This document shows positions 1 to 15,350 of a DNA stretch of 64,000 nt, piece by piece. The DNA comes from Parus major (lineage: Eukaryota; Chordata; Aves; Passeriformes; Paridae): contig NC_031769.1 of assembly GCF_001522545.3 (NCBI RefSeq), positions 24,289,617 through 24,353,616 on the forward strand. Direction: 5' to 3'. Within the stretch, counting starts at the first letter, position 1, and each line of letters starts with the position of its first letter. The position numbers were made by a program, and so were the translations under genes. Below the pieces are notes generated by a model that did no database searches, was not told where the DNA came from, and saw only the letters and a program-made list of their open reading frames with translations.

Positions 1-1988
1 ATCCTGCTCCTCAGTTATTAATTTTTCACTTCAGCGCAGCAGAAAGATGCAGTGTGTTTTGTGTTCAAACAATGGGGAGTTATAGTAAGGCAAGTGCCTA
101 GTATGATTAAATATAAATAAGTATAATAGAGGATATATTTCTTATCTATTTATATCACTTTATAATCAAGCCTTCTTTGATTCTAATATTTTCAGGCTGA
201 ATTTGACAGAAAAATCTATGCTACGTTGGTACTGAAACTATGCTGTGTTAGTATTGAAAGTTAATCACTGTAGGTCTTAGACCACATGCAGGGAAAATAT
301 GGATTTCTCTTGCCTTAAACTATTCACCCCTTCCGTTTCATATCCATTAAAACAGATCTTAGCTTTTAAAGGGCATAGACAGCCATATTAAATCCTTACT
401 ATTCAAGGCATGCCCTTGTTTCGTGTTTTGCACATTAGGCCACCACTGTTAGGATCAGAGTGGTTACCAGGTCACTTGGTAATTGGGGCAAAGACATTTC
501 CAGTGATTGCTATTATATATTTCTAGAAATTAAAATATTAATAAAGCAGGGTTACAGGGGAAAATAAACAACAACAAACCAACCCAGACTGTTTCTTCTA
601 TTTGAACCTGTTTGTCCTGTTTTAAAGACTGTTCCACTGACACTGAGCTTTTAAAAGAACTTCTTCTCAGATTCTCACAGCATGAAGTTGGGGGACTATC
701 TAGACTCATGACATTTTATATTCTCTTTAAGTAATATATGCCATTTTTGTTAATCTCATTATTCAAAGTCTTATGACAGTGTTGTTTCTTTCATCAGTTT
801 GTCTCTAGTTACAATTTGAGCAATTGCTGAACCAGAAGGTGGTTTGTATCATAATTCTGATTTATTTCAGATCTTAGCTTGCCCCTAAATGAATTAATTC
901 TTTGTTCTTTTTAGCTCAAACTGTTCATAGAGCTTTGTCACACGCTTATAGCACTTTGTTACAGGCTATCAACTTCTGCCAGTCTTCATTGCCTAGGAAC
1001 ACAAATTACTTCTGCAAAAAGTAGAGAAAAGATAGTTCAAGTTATATGCACTTATGACTGTAAACTGTGTGTTGCATTAAACAATGAATGGCTTAAAAAT
1101 CTATAACCTTTTGGAATGGAACAAGAAATTTGACCTAAATCATACCCCCTAGTGTGCAGTTAGCTATTCATGTACATAATCTGCTGCATTTGGCAAAGCC
1201 TGTGAATGTTGTATTCTTGCCTTTCACTATCTCCACAGTAGTAATAATAATACAACAAAAATTCTGCTGATGGGATAGGAGGGTATTGTACTGGAGACAA
1301 AATGAAAAAAAACAGTGATGCCATTCTCTCTTTGTACTAAAAGAGCCCGTGGGAAAACTGTCCCTTTATTTCCCACAATATTTTCTTTTTCACAGAAGGC
1401 TGAATAGCAAGAAAATGCTAAATTTCTCAGCCTTTAAGGGCCTCTGAAAATATTTTAAAAACACCCTGTGCAAATTCAGTACTTTGTCTGATAATTACAG
1501 ATTAAAGATCCTTAGGATTTTTCTGATATGTTTAAAGCATAGAACTCAGAAGATGACAGTAAATTATATTCTTTGTTAGGGGCTAAGGTGGCAAAACCCC
1601 TGTGCTTCAGCCTTACTACTGGTGCTGTGCACACCTTTTACAGCAGCCTTTATATACATAACATTTATTGTGTTTTATTGTTTACTTATCAGTGACTCTG
1701 GGGGCAGACAAGTAAAAAACTCTAGACTTCCACATTGACAAACAGATGAGTCTTTTTTAAAAAAATTGTAATAAAATGCAGCAGTAATATTAGTTAATAC
1801 TTGTATTGTTTTTGAGGTCTTTAAATGGAGACCATGCCTCCTCAGAGTTGATTCAGTAAAGTTTAATTAAGTTTATTTTTTTCCCCAGAAAGTTTCTGAT
1901 CTCACTAAATCAAGTGATGAATTAGGAGTAAGTATGATTAAAGTTGGTTGCCTCCCATTTTTTTGTGTTATTTTTCTTGAGGTACTGT

Positions 1989-2035
1989 GTATGTGTGTGT
2001 ATATATATATGTATGTGTGTATATATGTATATATG
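1989..2035. repeat. TG/TA alternating microsatellite
   Basis: Alternating purine-pyrimidine run of tgtgtg, tatata and tatgtg units, about 45 bases long and interrupted. It could adopt Z-DNA or cruciform conformations, but it is ordinary for intron sequence. Confidence 0.9.
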
Positions 2036-3536
2036 GCAATAAGACTGCTGTGCTTTCTCATATCATATAATGTCTACTTTTTCTAAAGAATTAACTGTAA
2101 CTATTACTCAATTACTCCTGCCTTCTCTCTGGTTCTCTCTTCTGATACTGCAATGATCTGTAGAGTTTTTAAACTATGTTCTGCTCTTTAGAGGACCCGT
2201 TGGAACCAGTTTAACAGTTGGATGTGGCTGAAAACCAGACATGGACCATTTCTGATTGCCTTGTGGACCTTCAGCGGTCCAGTATTTTGACAGCCACTAG
2301 TAAACATTGATCTATTTTCCAAAACTATCTGTATCGAGTTCCCCATTTGAAGAGAACTGATGGTCTCTAACTAATGTCTTGGTCTCAAATTCTGGAGCCA
2401 AGGTCCTGGTGTCCTGGGCCTTGCACACTCTGGAGGTGTCCTGCAGTGTGCTCCAGGGGTGTGATTGCCCCAACACTTAGATGGGGACTTGCTTTCTTTT
2501 GCTCTCAGCCAGCCCATTTGCAAAGCTGCTTCTCAGTGGAAGCCAGGGCATTTGAGAGATGTGTGTGTGCATGGGAGAGAAGGGCTCATGTGCAGCCAGC
2601 CTTGTCTTTGTAGGAGGCTGTGCTTAAACATGTCCACATCTTAAACCTGGGATGCATACTTGAATTCCACAAACTGCAAGTTCTTATGGTGCCTGGGAAG
2701 CTCAGTTTCACCTAAACTGACAAAATGGTGTGGAAACAGAAACTAAAATTGCTGTCCTCAAAAATCAGCTTGGCTCTCACCTAGCTCCTGAAGCACAGGC
2801 AGTCTCTAAAAACTCACTTTTTTGCCTTTTTTGCCCTTTTCTGATGTGTTCTTACCCTTGAGCCCCCAGACTCAACAGCCAAGGTGTTCACTCTGTCTCT
2901 CTGAGGCTGCTTCACCTAGATCACACTCCTCAAGCCCATGGAGCCAGACTGTGCTCCATGCTGAGCTGCAGCTGGCAGCATCTGCTTCTGGTTTTAGTGG
3001 GACTCACCTAAAGTACAAGAGTCTCAGGTAATTTTTACTTTTGCTTAAAGAGATATTTGCCTTCATCTTTTATCTGACCAGCAACCTATATATCTTCTGC
3101 AGTATGTACCTTTCCAGTCTTTCCCGCTGAAGCTGTTTCACAAAAGTCTAATGTATTAAAGTTTCTTTGGGTGCAACAGAGCATGTGTGTGAAAGAGAAA
3201 GGACTCTTCAACACCTTGCTTCAAACACTCAGGAGGAAAGAGAAGTCTTTGGCTCCAGATACTAAATACAGCATTGTATTGTAAACTAAACAGTCACTGC
3301 GTATAATATAAACTAACCCTTAAACAAAGACTAGAACCCAGGGGCCTCTGTTAGGGATTACTGTTCGCTCTCTTGCATCTGCTTTTTCTGGTCCAATGAA
3401 TCTTTGCAGAAAAGAAATTAATAGAAAATAGCTTCAATGATTAAGAATGCAATCTCCATTCCTCCAGTCCTTCTCACTTATAAGCCAGCAGTCACCCTAG
3501 GAATGTGGGTTTCAGTCTTCTCAAGACAAAAAAGTC

Positions 3537-3592
3537 CAACTCCCCCCTCCCCCCAAAACAAACCATAAACAAACAAACAAACCCCAAAACAT
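3537..3592. repeat. C-rich then AAAC-type low-complexity run
   Basis: A short C-rich segment (actcccccctccccccaaaa) runs into aaacaaacaaacaaacc. Possibly the decayed tail of an old insertion, but no body of an element is recognisable next to it. Confidence 0.8.
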
Positions 3593-4689
3593 GTTCCTCC
3601 TAGTTTGAATGCTTTAACCACAGAAAAGATAAATGAAAGGCATAGATTTTTTGATTCTTAGTCCTCTCTCATATTGAAGTTCTTTGCACATGTCCTTTAA
3701 ATCATGCTGTCAGACATCTGCATTTATCATCTTGCCTTGTTATCTGGACATACCTTTTTTCTCTTCTGTTGATCAACAGGGATGTTTGGCAAAGGCAGGC
3801 TCTGAGCATTCATCTAGCTTTATTAGTACTGCCAGATAAGCCCTGGGAAGTACAAAGAGAATGGTAGCGTTGTTTATTCTGCTTTTTGTGAACTTTCTGC
3901 ATATTTCTTAAAGCCAGGGCTCTTCCCTGCTTTCTAAATCTTTAGCTGCCTTGACTTCAGAGCTGAAATTAATGTGCAATATTTTTAACCTAGTTACATC
4001 CTTACAGACATCAGCGCAAAGCAAAGCATATTTTGTCATAAGAAAGAAACGGTATCTGGGTAAGTCTTCCAGCAAAACCTGTGTGATGGCAGCATAGCTT
4101 GTTCTTTGATGTCTCTCTGGCAGTTGTCATAACTGGGTTAAGAAGCAGACACTAGAGCATGAATTTTTCATGTTTGGGTAAATGGCTTAAAGTATCACTC
4201 TGCTGGCCATGGACCACTAGGGTTATCTCAGGAGGAGGGTGGAAAAGTTCAGAGGGGTCAGTTTTACCCCCCATATGGAATGAAAGTATACGTTTTAATG
4301 GCTGAAATATTTTCAGGATGGAGAAAATGTCTTTGTTACACTTCAGGAGAGACTAGCAGACATCCTGAAGCAAAATTCGATATTCGGGTTTAGTAAATCA
4401 TTAAATTTATCCCTGGGAGGCACTTTGGTACTGTCATGATGAACAAGGTACTTTATATAGGTTTTGAAGAAATGGTCATATTAATGACAGCAGCAGATGT
4501 AATTGACATCTGATCATTGTATAAGAAATACATACAAAAGAAATTGAAATCAAAGGTAAGTGACCTGCAGCTTGAGATTTAGATTGTTACCTCTCTCACA
4601 TTATCCATTTCTAAAATCTTACCAATTTACAGCTTGAATTTGGTTGTCTTTTAATGTCAGAAAACACATTTAAGTAATTTTGCTAGGTC

Positions 4690-5385
4690 GCAGAATCATA
4701 AAATGGCTGGGGTTGAAAGGACCTTTGGATAACCTTATTCAAAGCCCCCTTCAGTGGATAGAGACACCTTTCACTCAGAGCTCCACCCAACCTGGCATTT
4801 AAACACTTCCAGGGATGGTGCATCCACAGCTTCTCTGGGCAACCTGTTCCAGTGCCTCACCACTTTTTCCTAATAGCCAATCTAAACCTACTCTTTTTCA
4901 ATTTGAATCTCTTTCCCCTTGTCCTGTCACTTCATGCTGTTATAAAAGTCTCTCTCTCTTTCTTATAGGCTCCTTTAAGGTACTGGAAAACTGAAATTAG
5001 GTCACCCCAAAGCCCACTCTTTTCCTGGCTGAACAAATCCAAATCTCTCAGCCTTTCCTCACAGGAGACATACTCCATCTCTCTAATCAACTTAGTGCCC
5101 CTTCTCTGGGCTTGTTCCAACAGCTCCATGTCCTTCCTGAGCTGGGCACCCCAGAGCTGGGTGCTGTGTTCCAGGTGGGATCTCTCTCACCAGAGCAGAG
5201 CAGAGGGGCAGAATCCCCTCCCCTGCCCTGCTGCCCACGCTGCTTTTGGTGCAGCCCAGGACACCTTTGGCTTTCTGGGCTGTGAGTGCACATGGCCAGG
5301 TCATGTCCAGCCTCTCATCCACCAGCACCCCCCGCTCCTTCTGGGCAGGGCTACTCCTGATCTGTTCATCCTGCAATTCCTCTCT
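4690..5385 (-). mobile_element. CR1 LINE, 3' fragment, decayed
   Basis: About 0.7 kb of chicken repeat 1, a non-LTR retrotransposon, lies in reverse orientation. Its 3' end, the antisense of the ATTCTATGATTCTATG-type tail, is at 4690 (cagaatcataaaatgg), followed by the familiar block around 4810-4860 (ccagggatgg, cagcttctctgggcaacctg). On the minus strand the C-terminal part of the reverse-transcriptase ORF2 is visible in two overlapping frames (4932-5129 with RDLDLFS and FQYLKGAYKK; 5092-5406 with GVLVDERLDMTW), so a frameshift near 5092-5129 breaks it. The 5' part of the element is missing, as is usual for CR1. It is dead sequence in intron 1. Confidence 0.93.
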
Positions 5386-8300
5386 TGAGAAAACTGGGAA
5401 ATTCACAGAAAAATAACACAGTGCAAGAAGAAAGACCAGTTAATGTGTGAGGAATGTAGAGTCAAAAAAATTTGGAATTTTATTATGTCCATTCCTAGCC
5501 ATATACAGAGCCACATGGAGACCTGGGTGTTACTGCAGCCAAACAGTAAAAGATAACAGAGAGAGAAGCTGATAGAGAGGGCAGTGATCAAGAATGCTTA
5601 GGAATCTTATATTCTACAAGATCTAAATGTCAAGCATGCAGGTGGTGTGCTCTTTGTAACTGGGGCACAATTCCTCAGTCAGATCTCTGGGAAGTACAGA
5701 TCAGTATTGGCTGCCGCATCATCGAGGACCATCTCGCAGCAGCATATCTGAGATCACTGTGCAGTTATAACTGGGCTCATTAATGCTTATTGAGAGAAAA
5801 TCCAAGGTACTAAAAAGACCTATTTAAAACTCAGTTTTCCTTGAGGTGAAAGGCGCAGTTGTTTCTGTGGAACTCAATATAAAGACTTGCAGCAGTTTAG
5901 CTAGAGTGACATGTTAGTATGAGTCCTTGAGTTCCTTCTGCTCCTTGCTGGAAGGTTGTGTGTTTCTTGCTCATCTCCAGCAAGTTGTTGCCAGCAGCTT
6001 CTTCCACTTCAACCTTGATGGCTCTTCCATGGCACTAGGTTTGTTGAAATTGAAAACTTAATGGTAAATTTAAGAGACTAAAGGGGCATGAGAGAAAAGG
6101 ATGACAAGAAGGTGCTGCTTCATCAACACTGCTCCTGATGCTGGAAGAATGGGCAGTAGTAGTGTTGTGCTGACAGGTTGTTTTGTGGGGACTCTACAAT
6201 TCTGCTGAAACTGAGTTCATTTTGTAGTAGGGCCATGATGAAGGAACAAGAGTGAAAAGATTCAATGTTAATGGATTGTAAGGGATGTGTTACTGAGCAG
6301 TTGTGGGTACATATCTTATACTATGTCAGCATTAAAATAAATAGGCTAAAGACGTGCTGACCTGTTGCATAGCAACCAGGAGGAAGCACAGAACCAAATC
6401 TCTGGATGCTTGTGATTTGTAAACCTTTACAGAACAAAGTACAAGACCTTTGCCCATCTGCTAGAAATGTTCAGAAGCTGAAGGAGAAAAATGGTACATT
6501 CCCTGAAATGTAACACTTGACAACTATTTTTATTTATAGATAAATACACAGATGCAGTGTAAAAAGCCCGACTATTTTGCCTCAAGGTTATGTAGAAAAA
6601 ATACTTAGTCTCTCCAATTTTACTTAGTGTTTTCCTGAATTCATCACACATAGGAGATTTCTTTAAATACTGCAAATGCTGAGTTTTTGCAGCTGCAAAT
6701 ATTTGCTCATTGTTGTGATTTTGCAAACATTGATATGCCCATTTAGCAAAATTATTTATGTTATTCTACTGAAGTCAAGTACAAATTCTGATGCATGATG
6801 AAAAGAGGCACTCATGTTTATTTAAAAATTGCTGTTGAGATGCTTCTAGCCCCTCTTGCCCATTTGAAGTGTGTTTCAAACATTATTTTCAAATGAATGT
6901 GATGTATTGGAATGCATTTATACTAGGCTAGCAACTCCCTCTGGTTTCTTGCAGACCAAAGATGTTTATCTGCTTTGTACAGTTTCATTCTTTGCATGCA
7001 CACTTCACAGTTGTGGAAGTCATAGGTAGATCTCAGGGGATTTTTTTTTCTATTGCAAAAATAGATAATATTTCTAACTGTAAGAAAGATGGTAATTTTT
7101 ACCAAGTAGAGGTAAATACGATACATTATAGAAATGAATATTTTTTTTCCAGTGGAACACTTCATATGTCAGAGTTTCAATAGTAATAATTCTCCAGCTC
7201 TTTAAAACCAAAACCATTGAGTAATATATTTTATTGTGCATCATCTTTTGCATTTCACACAAATACGTTTTGCAGTTTTGGACTCAAGTAAGTGGCTATT
7301 TACGAAGGCATATGAATAATACATGTACAGCATCTTTAAATGCTAGATGCTGTCTATTTATGTTAGATAAGTATATTAAGGAATCAATTATTTATAGTTA
7401 ATTTTATAGGACCACTAATGCCATATGTAACAGTATTTAATGAACCCCTTTGGTAATTGCAATGGAGATAATAACAAAAAGGGCCACACAGGAAGTCACA
7501 AACCAGGAAAGACCTCAAAGCTCAGGAAGGGTAAAATCTCTACTCCTTTTGGAAAATTTATACTCTAGTGCAGCCTACTGAATGAACAGCATATAAAAAT
7601 CCTGCAAACACCAAAAAGCAGTAACATTTGTAGGCTTTTTTTATGTAGCTTTCCAAAGCTACCAGATTTGCAAACTTAGGTTCCTTTTCAGATGAGCTTG
7701 GCAAAAACATGCAGGCAAAATGTTGTTCTAGCAAATACAAAGAACAGCCTTGAAGGAAGGGAGATCTTATATATAGTTTACTTTTTCTACTTAAAAAGTG
7801 CACTGCTGTAATTGCCTTTTTATTTTATTTGATATACATTGGACATTTTAGGCTTATTTTTTCCTATATTTAGTCCAACCTACGTACACGTCTTGCAACT
7901 CTTTGTACCAGTTCTTCTGGGTTTATTATTCTAACAAGTATCAACTTATTGGTACTGAAATTCAAGTAAAACCTTTTTAGATACCTGTGACTGTTTCTGC
8001 TGTTAAGTGTTCATATAAATGCTTTGGAAAAATATCTGCTCAAACATTGTGATATTGATCATTGATAAAGACCTTGTAGTTTATAAAGCTGTAGTAAAAC
8101 TGGCTTGCACCTGTAAAAGTACTTGCATGGCTTTTAGTCCAGTCAAGGATAAAATGCTGTTGTTTGCATTTTTGCATTCTTACTGCTACCACAAATGCAA
8201 TGGTTATGAGATGTTACTACCTGTGGGATGAGCTTAGTGGAGTAGTGTGACCTATGTTGTGTACAGCGAGAAGTTTGTGCAAACATCATTATTATTTTAA

Positions 8301-10982
8301 GGTGAATGTAAATTGTCTTTCAAATATCTTCTTTCATATAGTGACAAGCTAAAAGAAGCTCCTGAGAGCATTTTAAGGACAGGATTCTTCTCACCCTGTC
8401 TGGGACATTTACAGTGGAGATTTCTAGAACTTAATGTAGATCGCTCAGGGCCCTTTATCATCAGTAAAAAGGAATTGGTGACTTTGGGGTGACTTTGGGG
8501 CATGCTTAATCTTAGCTGCTTTTAAACATCTGCTTTAGGAAAAGTGGAATCACTTCCTAGGATACCCAGACTCTTTTGGTTTTACCTGTACTGGAGGTAG
8601 GGATAGCTCTGCACGTACAGTGTGGGCATGCAGGATGCTGTGAGCTAAGCCAGTAGATGGTGAAGTTCCAGAAAGCAGTCCCTGGAAGGCAGCGCTGCGT
8701 GTGCACAGGCCTGGGCAGCTGCCATCGTGCTGGGTCTGGTCTGTAAGTGGAATTTACTGCGTTTCCAAGCCTAAAAGGGAACTCTGAGGCATGTTTAATG
8801 CACATGGGGAAAACTGACATCTTGAAATGGAGCACTCCATTTCATTAAAAGGCATGCCATGAGGAGCCAGCTTCTTTCTTCAGTATCTCAAAGGAAGGAG
8901 AATTTTCTCCGAGTATTGGGAGTTCAGGCAGGTGCTCTCTGTGCAAGGTCCTGATAATAAGAACCTGTGCTAGCATGTGTGGTAAGCTCTTCTGGAGTGA
9001 GAGGACTCTCTCTCCCCTTTTAAATCCATGACAATAAACTGCAAAAAAAATAGAAATTGATCTAAGATCTAGGATTATGCATCTCCCTTAAAGAGGGGAG
9101 CCCCAGCCTGTTGCCCTGCTATGATAATTATTTCTACACTTACTCAACGTTCAGTGTGTTTGTTCCTCTGTGTTCCTTCTCCCACACAGGGGATTTAATA
9201 TCTTGAGTACAAAATGTGCTCCCCAGTGATTCCCTCTGACCAGTGGAGATTAGGTTGTGCATGAGCCTGTCATTCTGTACCACAGAGAATGTTAAAAATA
9301 AATCTCTTTTTCTGTTACCCTTTATCTCTCTTGGTGTGGCATGCCTTTTGGCACTCACAATGGCATTTATTAGAAAATTTGCTCCCATTAATGAGCAGTG
9401 TTAACTGCGTGGTTAAAGCCAAGCAGAGTGATAAGTACATTTGCTTCCTTGCTTGCTGCTGGCTTGCTGGAGTCTGAGAAAGATAGTTACATACCCTTGG
9501 TGTTCAGTTTGTGCTAAAATTGTAAACAGCCAGTCTGCAGGTTGGTAAAGCTGTCTGGGGGGTTCAGGCATAACTATAATATATTCAGGATGAAAGTATG
9601 TAACTGAGCTCTGGCAACATTCTTTGAAAGAAATTTAATACATCGTCTTTGTTGTATGCAAGATCTATTTTGTTAAAAATAGAGAAAAGTTATAATAGGA
9701 TTTGATCACCCTGACTGGAGCATTGTAAAAAAGGGGCCAGGCACTAAACCATTGATGCTCAAATCAGGGGAAAAGCTAGTTAGCGTCCCTGGCATTAAGG
9801 GAATGAATTTTCAGAAAGCCATTCATTGATATCTGACAAACAGCTTGAAAGGGATGCCAAACCCTCAGGGCTTCTGTCAGTAGCCTTAAAATGCATTTGC
9901 ATATTTTTTGCATAGAAACGGGAGCTCTCTCTCTGTTCCCAAACTGCAGAACTAAAAGGATGCAAAAACTCTATCTAGTCCAAAGAGCTCTGAGGGGGCA
10001 ACTTCACAATCAGAATTCAAATGTGTGCAACAGATTAGGAAAATTACTTCAAATAGGATTTCAACCATGTCTAAGAGAGACATAGAAATCCTGAACAGAT
10101 TGGTAGGCAAAACACTACCTGCACTGCCATTAAAATGTTGGTTTTTTTTTTTCCTCTGGGCATTTCTCATGTGAAAAATAGCTCACTGATGTCAGCTGAT
10201 CACATAGATTAATGTTGTTTAGGGTGCTACTGCTTAGTTTTCTTGATATGAAATACATTTTTTTTTTCTGACTGTTTTGATTTTTTCCAGTTGATAGCAA
10301 TACTATTATGGATAGGATGAGAGTGATGGAGGAACAAAGAAATGGTGGTCCTCCACATGCAGCCAGTGTATCCAGTGGTCCTGTTGGCTGGCAGCTGTCC
10401 TTCCTAGCTGTACCATTTGCTGGCAGCTGTTGTGGATTGAACCAGAGTCCCCCTGCCTTGAAAGGGTGCCTTGCCAGCATGGGCAGCTCTGCTGAAGTGC
10501 AGGATCTGTGACAGTGTGAGCTGGAGCTTGAGCTGCTCTTTTGCCTGTCTTTTCATTAAATAGTTTCCTTGTCTGATTCCAAATGTTATTCCATTCTTTC
10601 CTTTAAGGAAAATGTTTGCAAAGACAACAAAGCTTTTGGGGCCAAGATTGTGCTTAATGTGCAGGTGATGTTTTGTTGGCAGTGTCCTCTATGTCACAGG
10701 CTAACTATGCTTTTATCATTTCGAGAAGGAAGCTGATGTCTGCAGTGAAATTTATGATGGGTGAAAGCGCCATGTAATTTTTAGCAGACAATTCCATCCA
10801 GGCAGTAATATGAGCAGAGTTCTCATTGTACTAACAGAGAGTTGACATTCAAATTTCCCATGCATCGAGTGAACAATAGACTTCCATTGTGTATACGTGG
10901 CACTGCCATTGATCTGATTGATTTTGAGGTGCAGCAGAGGATATGGTCGGTGATGTGTGAACAGGAAGGGCACAGTTAACTC

Positions 10983-11031
10983 TTTTCATGAATGACTATA
11001 TTAGACATGATTTTCATGAATGACTATATTA
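10983..11031. repeat. 28-base-period tandem duplication
   Basis: A 21-base word starting ttttcatgaatgactatatt is present perfectly at 10983 and again at 11011, a period of 28 bases. The perfect match implies a recent replication-slippage event. Confidence 0.9.
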
Positions 11032-11102
11032 TATTAGAGCTGTCTTTGAAACAAAGTCCTAATAAGAAAATCAGTATTGATACCGTTAGATTACAGTTCA
11101 TA

Positions 11103-11117
11103 ATGATGATGATGATG
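11103..11117. repeat. ATG/GAT triplet microsatellite
   Basis: Five consecutive atg/gat triplets (aatgatgatgatgatg). Short and unremarkable. Confidence 0.85.
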
Positions 11118-12179
11118 TTAAAAAATCAATAAATAATCTGCCGTTAAATTACGGATTTTTGCAACACTGGTGGAACACCGTAGGAAAAGTTTGGTTTAAT
11201 ATCTTCTTTAAAGATCTGTCTCTCTATCTGTATAGTATGACTTTTTATTTCTTTACACTTCATTTTCAAGGCTCATGTACATCAGCATAGGCTGATAGAG
11301 ATTTAAAAGACAAAGCGTATCTGTGGCTTCACATAATAAGAAAAGTGAGTTTAAGTGGTGGAAGAGGTCTTTCAGCATTTTAGAAGAAATGTTTTTGCCG
11401 AGTTTGTGTGGTTGGCATCATATCAGGAGTGTTAAGCTTGTCTTCTGCCTCTTGGAAAGATGGTCTGAACACAGGACTGTTGGCAGAGTAATGTGCTGCT
11501 TCATTAAAGAGAAGCTTCCATTTACTGGGTTGCCTGGTTTTGTGCCTTGTATTCTTGGAGGAATGGCCCAGCTTTCCCTGGAAAGAGCGGAGGAGATTCC
11601 TGGGCAGGATAGCTCATAGCTTGGTGAGAGTGCTGGAGGGGTGAATGTGAGAAAGATACTGAGACTGAATTGATGGTCTGTGTGGGACTGTGTTGGTGGA
11701 ACAAAGGATCCTGCCTGGAAGCTGTGCAAAGCACCTGCAGAAGCAAAAGCTCTCCCGTTTCCATTTTTTGCAAGTAAAATTATTACTTGTCTAAGAAGTA
11801 TGGGCTGTTTGGGGCAGCTCTGATTCTGGTACTTGAAATCTGTTTGTGGATCTGAGTTCTACAGTCTGGCAGAGCTGCTGAGGATCATGGAAATCAAAAT
11901 ACTTTAGCTTCACTTTGAAAGCATTAAAGCATAATTTTGAACAGCAATAGGTTTGCTTCACAAAGGTTATTTTGTAGTAGAGGCAGTCTGAAATATTCCA
12001 CATTTGGTGATATTCTGGTTTAGAATTAATTTCTTGAAATGAAAATTGTGAATAAAATATTCCACTTCATACCATGTCAGTATAGTCCAAGGACCAGTGT
12101 TTATATAGAAATATATTTATTGTAATTTTAGAAGCCCTCCTTTTGATATAATTATCTTTTTTTCCAGTAAATAGGGTAA

Positions 12180-14462
<2,283 letters not shown>

Positions 14463-14577
14463 GCTGATCTACAACAGAAGAAGGAGCCAGCTCAGGAAGA
14501 TTCTGACCTAGACCGTAAAAGAAGAGAGACAGAAGCTTTGTTACAGAGCATTGGTATATCCCCAGAACCACCTCTAG
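14463..14577 (+). CDS. DYNC1I1: DYNC1I1 exon 3: residues 37-74
   Basis: The exon follows acceptor ctcag at 14458-14462 and ends CCTCTAG|gtattt, leaving one base (phase 1). It encodes 38 residues beginning ADLQQKKEP and ending [10 protein letters not shown]. The stretch [17 protein letters not shown] is the second short predicted helix of the intermediate chain N-terminus, which in studied homologues also contributes to p150Glued binding. The residues separate DYNC1I1 from DYNC1I2, which I recall as having a differently composed linker and LLQSMGLTPESP at the same place. Against mammalian DYNC1I1 as I recall it there are a few conservative changes near residues 39-48 (for example DLQQ for DMQQ, and AQED for VQDD). 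A 28-base duplication sits just upstream of the acceptor (14383-14434). The donor is weak at +4 to +6. Confidence 0.97.
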
Positions 14578-15211
14578 GTATTTAAGAGAAGCACACTGTA
14601 AAGCATTCAGCTCTGCCACAACTAATGCTTTATTTCTACCAAAGCATGCTTGGCTTTTTTGATTTTTGGCTGTATTAGTGAAGTGAACTCTTCTGTTTGA
14701 ATGCCTGCCATACCATTCACATATACAAGCTCATGGCATTTTGAGTACTTGTCATTGCCTAAAACATCTGTTTCATTTCTTCAAGAATTTTTTATTAACA
14801 TAATGCAGGTTGGTTTTGTATATCAGCAGTGATTTCTTTTCTGATGGACTGTTTTATCTTCTCACTCAAAAATATAAGTGCTGTACTTCATTAGCCCCAA
14901 GTTTTGTTCTAAAAATTCAAATTAAGTATTTGTAAGGAGGGAGGAGCATAGTCATGTGGGAACTCCCACTGAGTTTCTTTTAAAATTAAGCAAAACTGAA
15001 GAAGGAAAATTTTAAAAACCCCAAATCACAAATGGAAAAACACTTATCAACAGACACTATTGTAGATTTTTTTTCCTGGTTTCGTGTGCTTGACCTCTTT
15101 TTTGGTTTTGATGTTTCAGTTCTAGAACCTGAAGTATTCAGTAGAGTGTCTGAGTATGGGTTACCTTGATTAAGAGCTGCCTCATTTGTTGAATGATCCT
15201 AAAGAGAGAAA

Positions 15212-15350
15212 TTCCCCTTCTTCCCTTTTCCCTTTTCCCTTTTCCCTTTTCTCCCTTTTCCCTTTTCCCTTTCTTCCCTTTTCCCTTTTCCCTTTTCCCT
15301 TCCCTGTTTCCTTTTCCCTTCCCTGTTTCCTTTTCCCTTCCCTTCTCCCT
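15212..15350. repeat. Pyrimidine-strand (TTTTCCC)n tract, 139 bases
   Basis: An uninterrupted or almost uninterrupted C/T strand built mainly of cccttttccc heptamers, with a second subrepeat (ccctgtttccttttccctt) near 15300-15340 that brings in the only G bases. Long mirror-symmetric homopurine-homopyrimidine tracts can form triplex H-DNA, and they are length-variable. The tract lies 0.6 kb after exon 3. Confidence 0.95.

Noticed and set aside
5092..5406. Independent 104-residue gene on the minus strand
   Set aside because: It is a decayed part of CR1 ORF2, recognised from its reverse-transcriptase C-terminal pattern.
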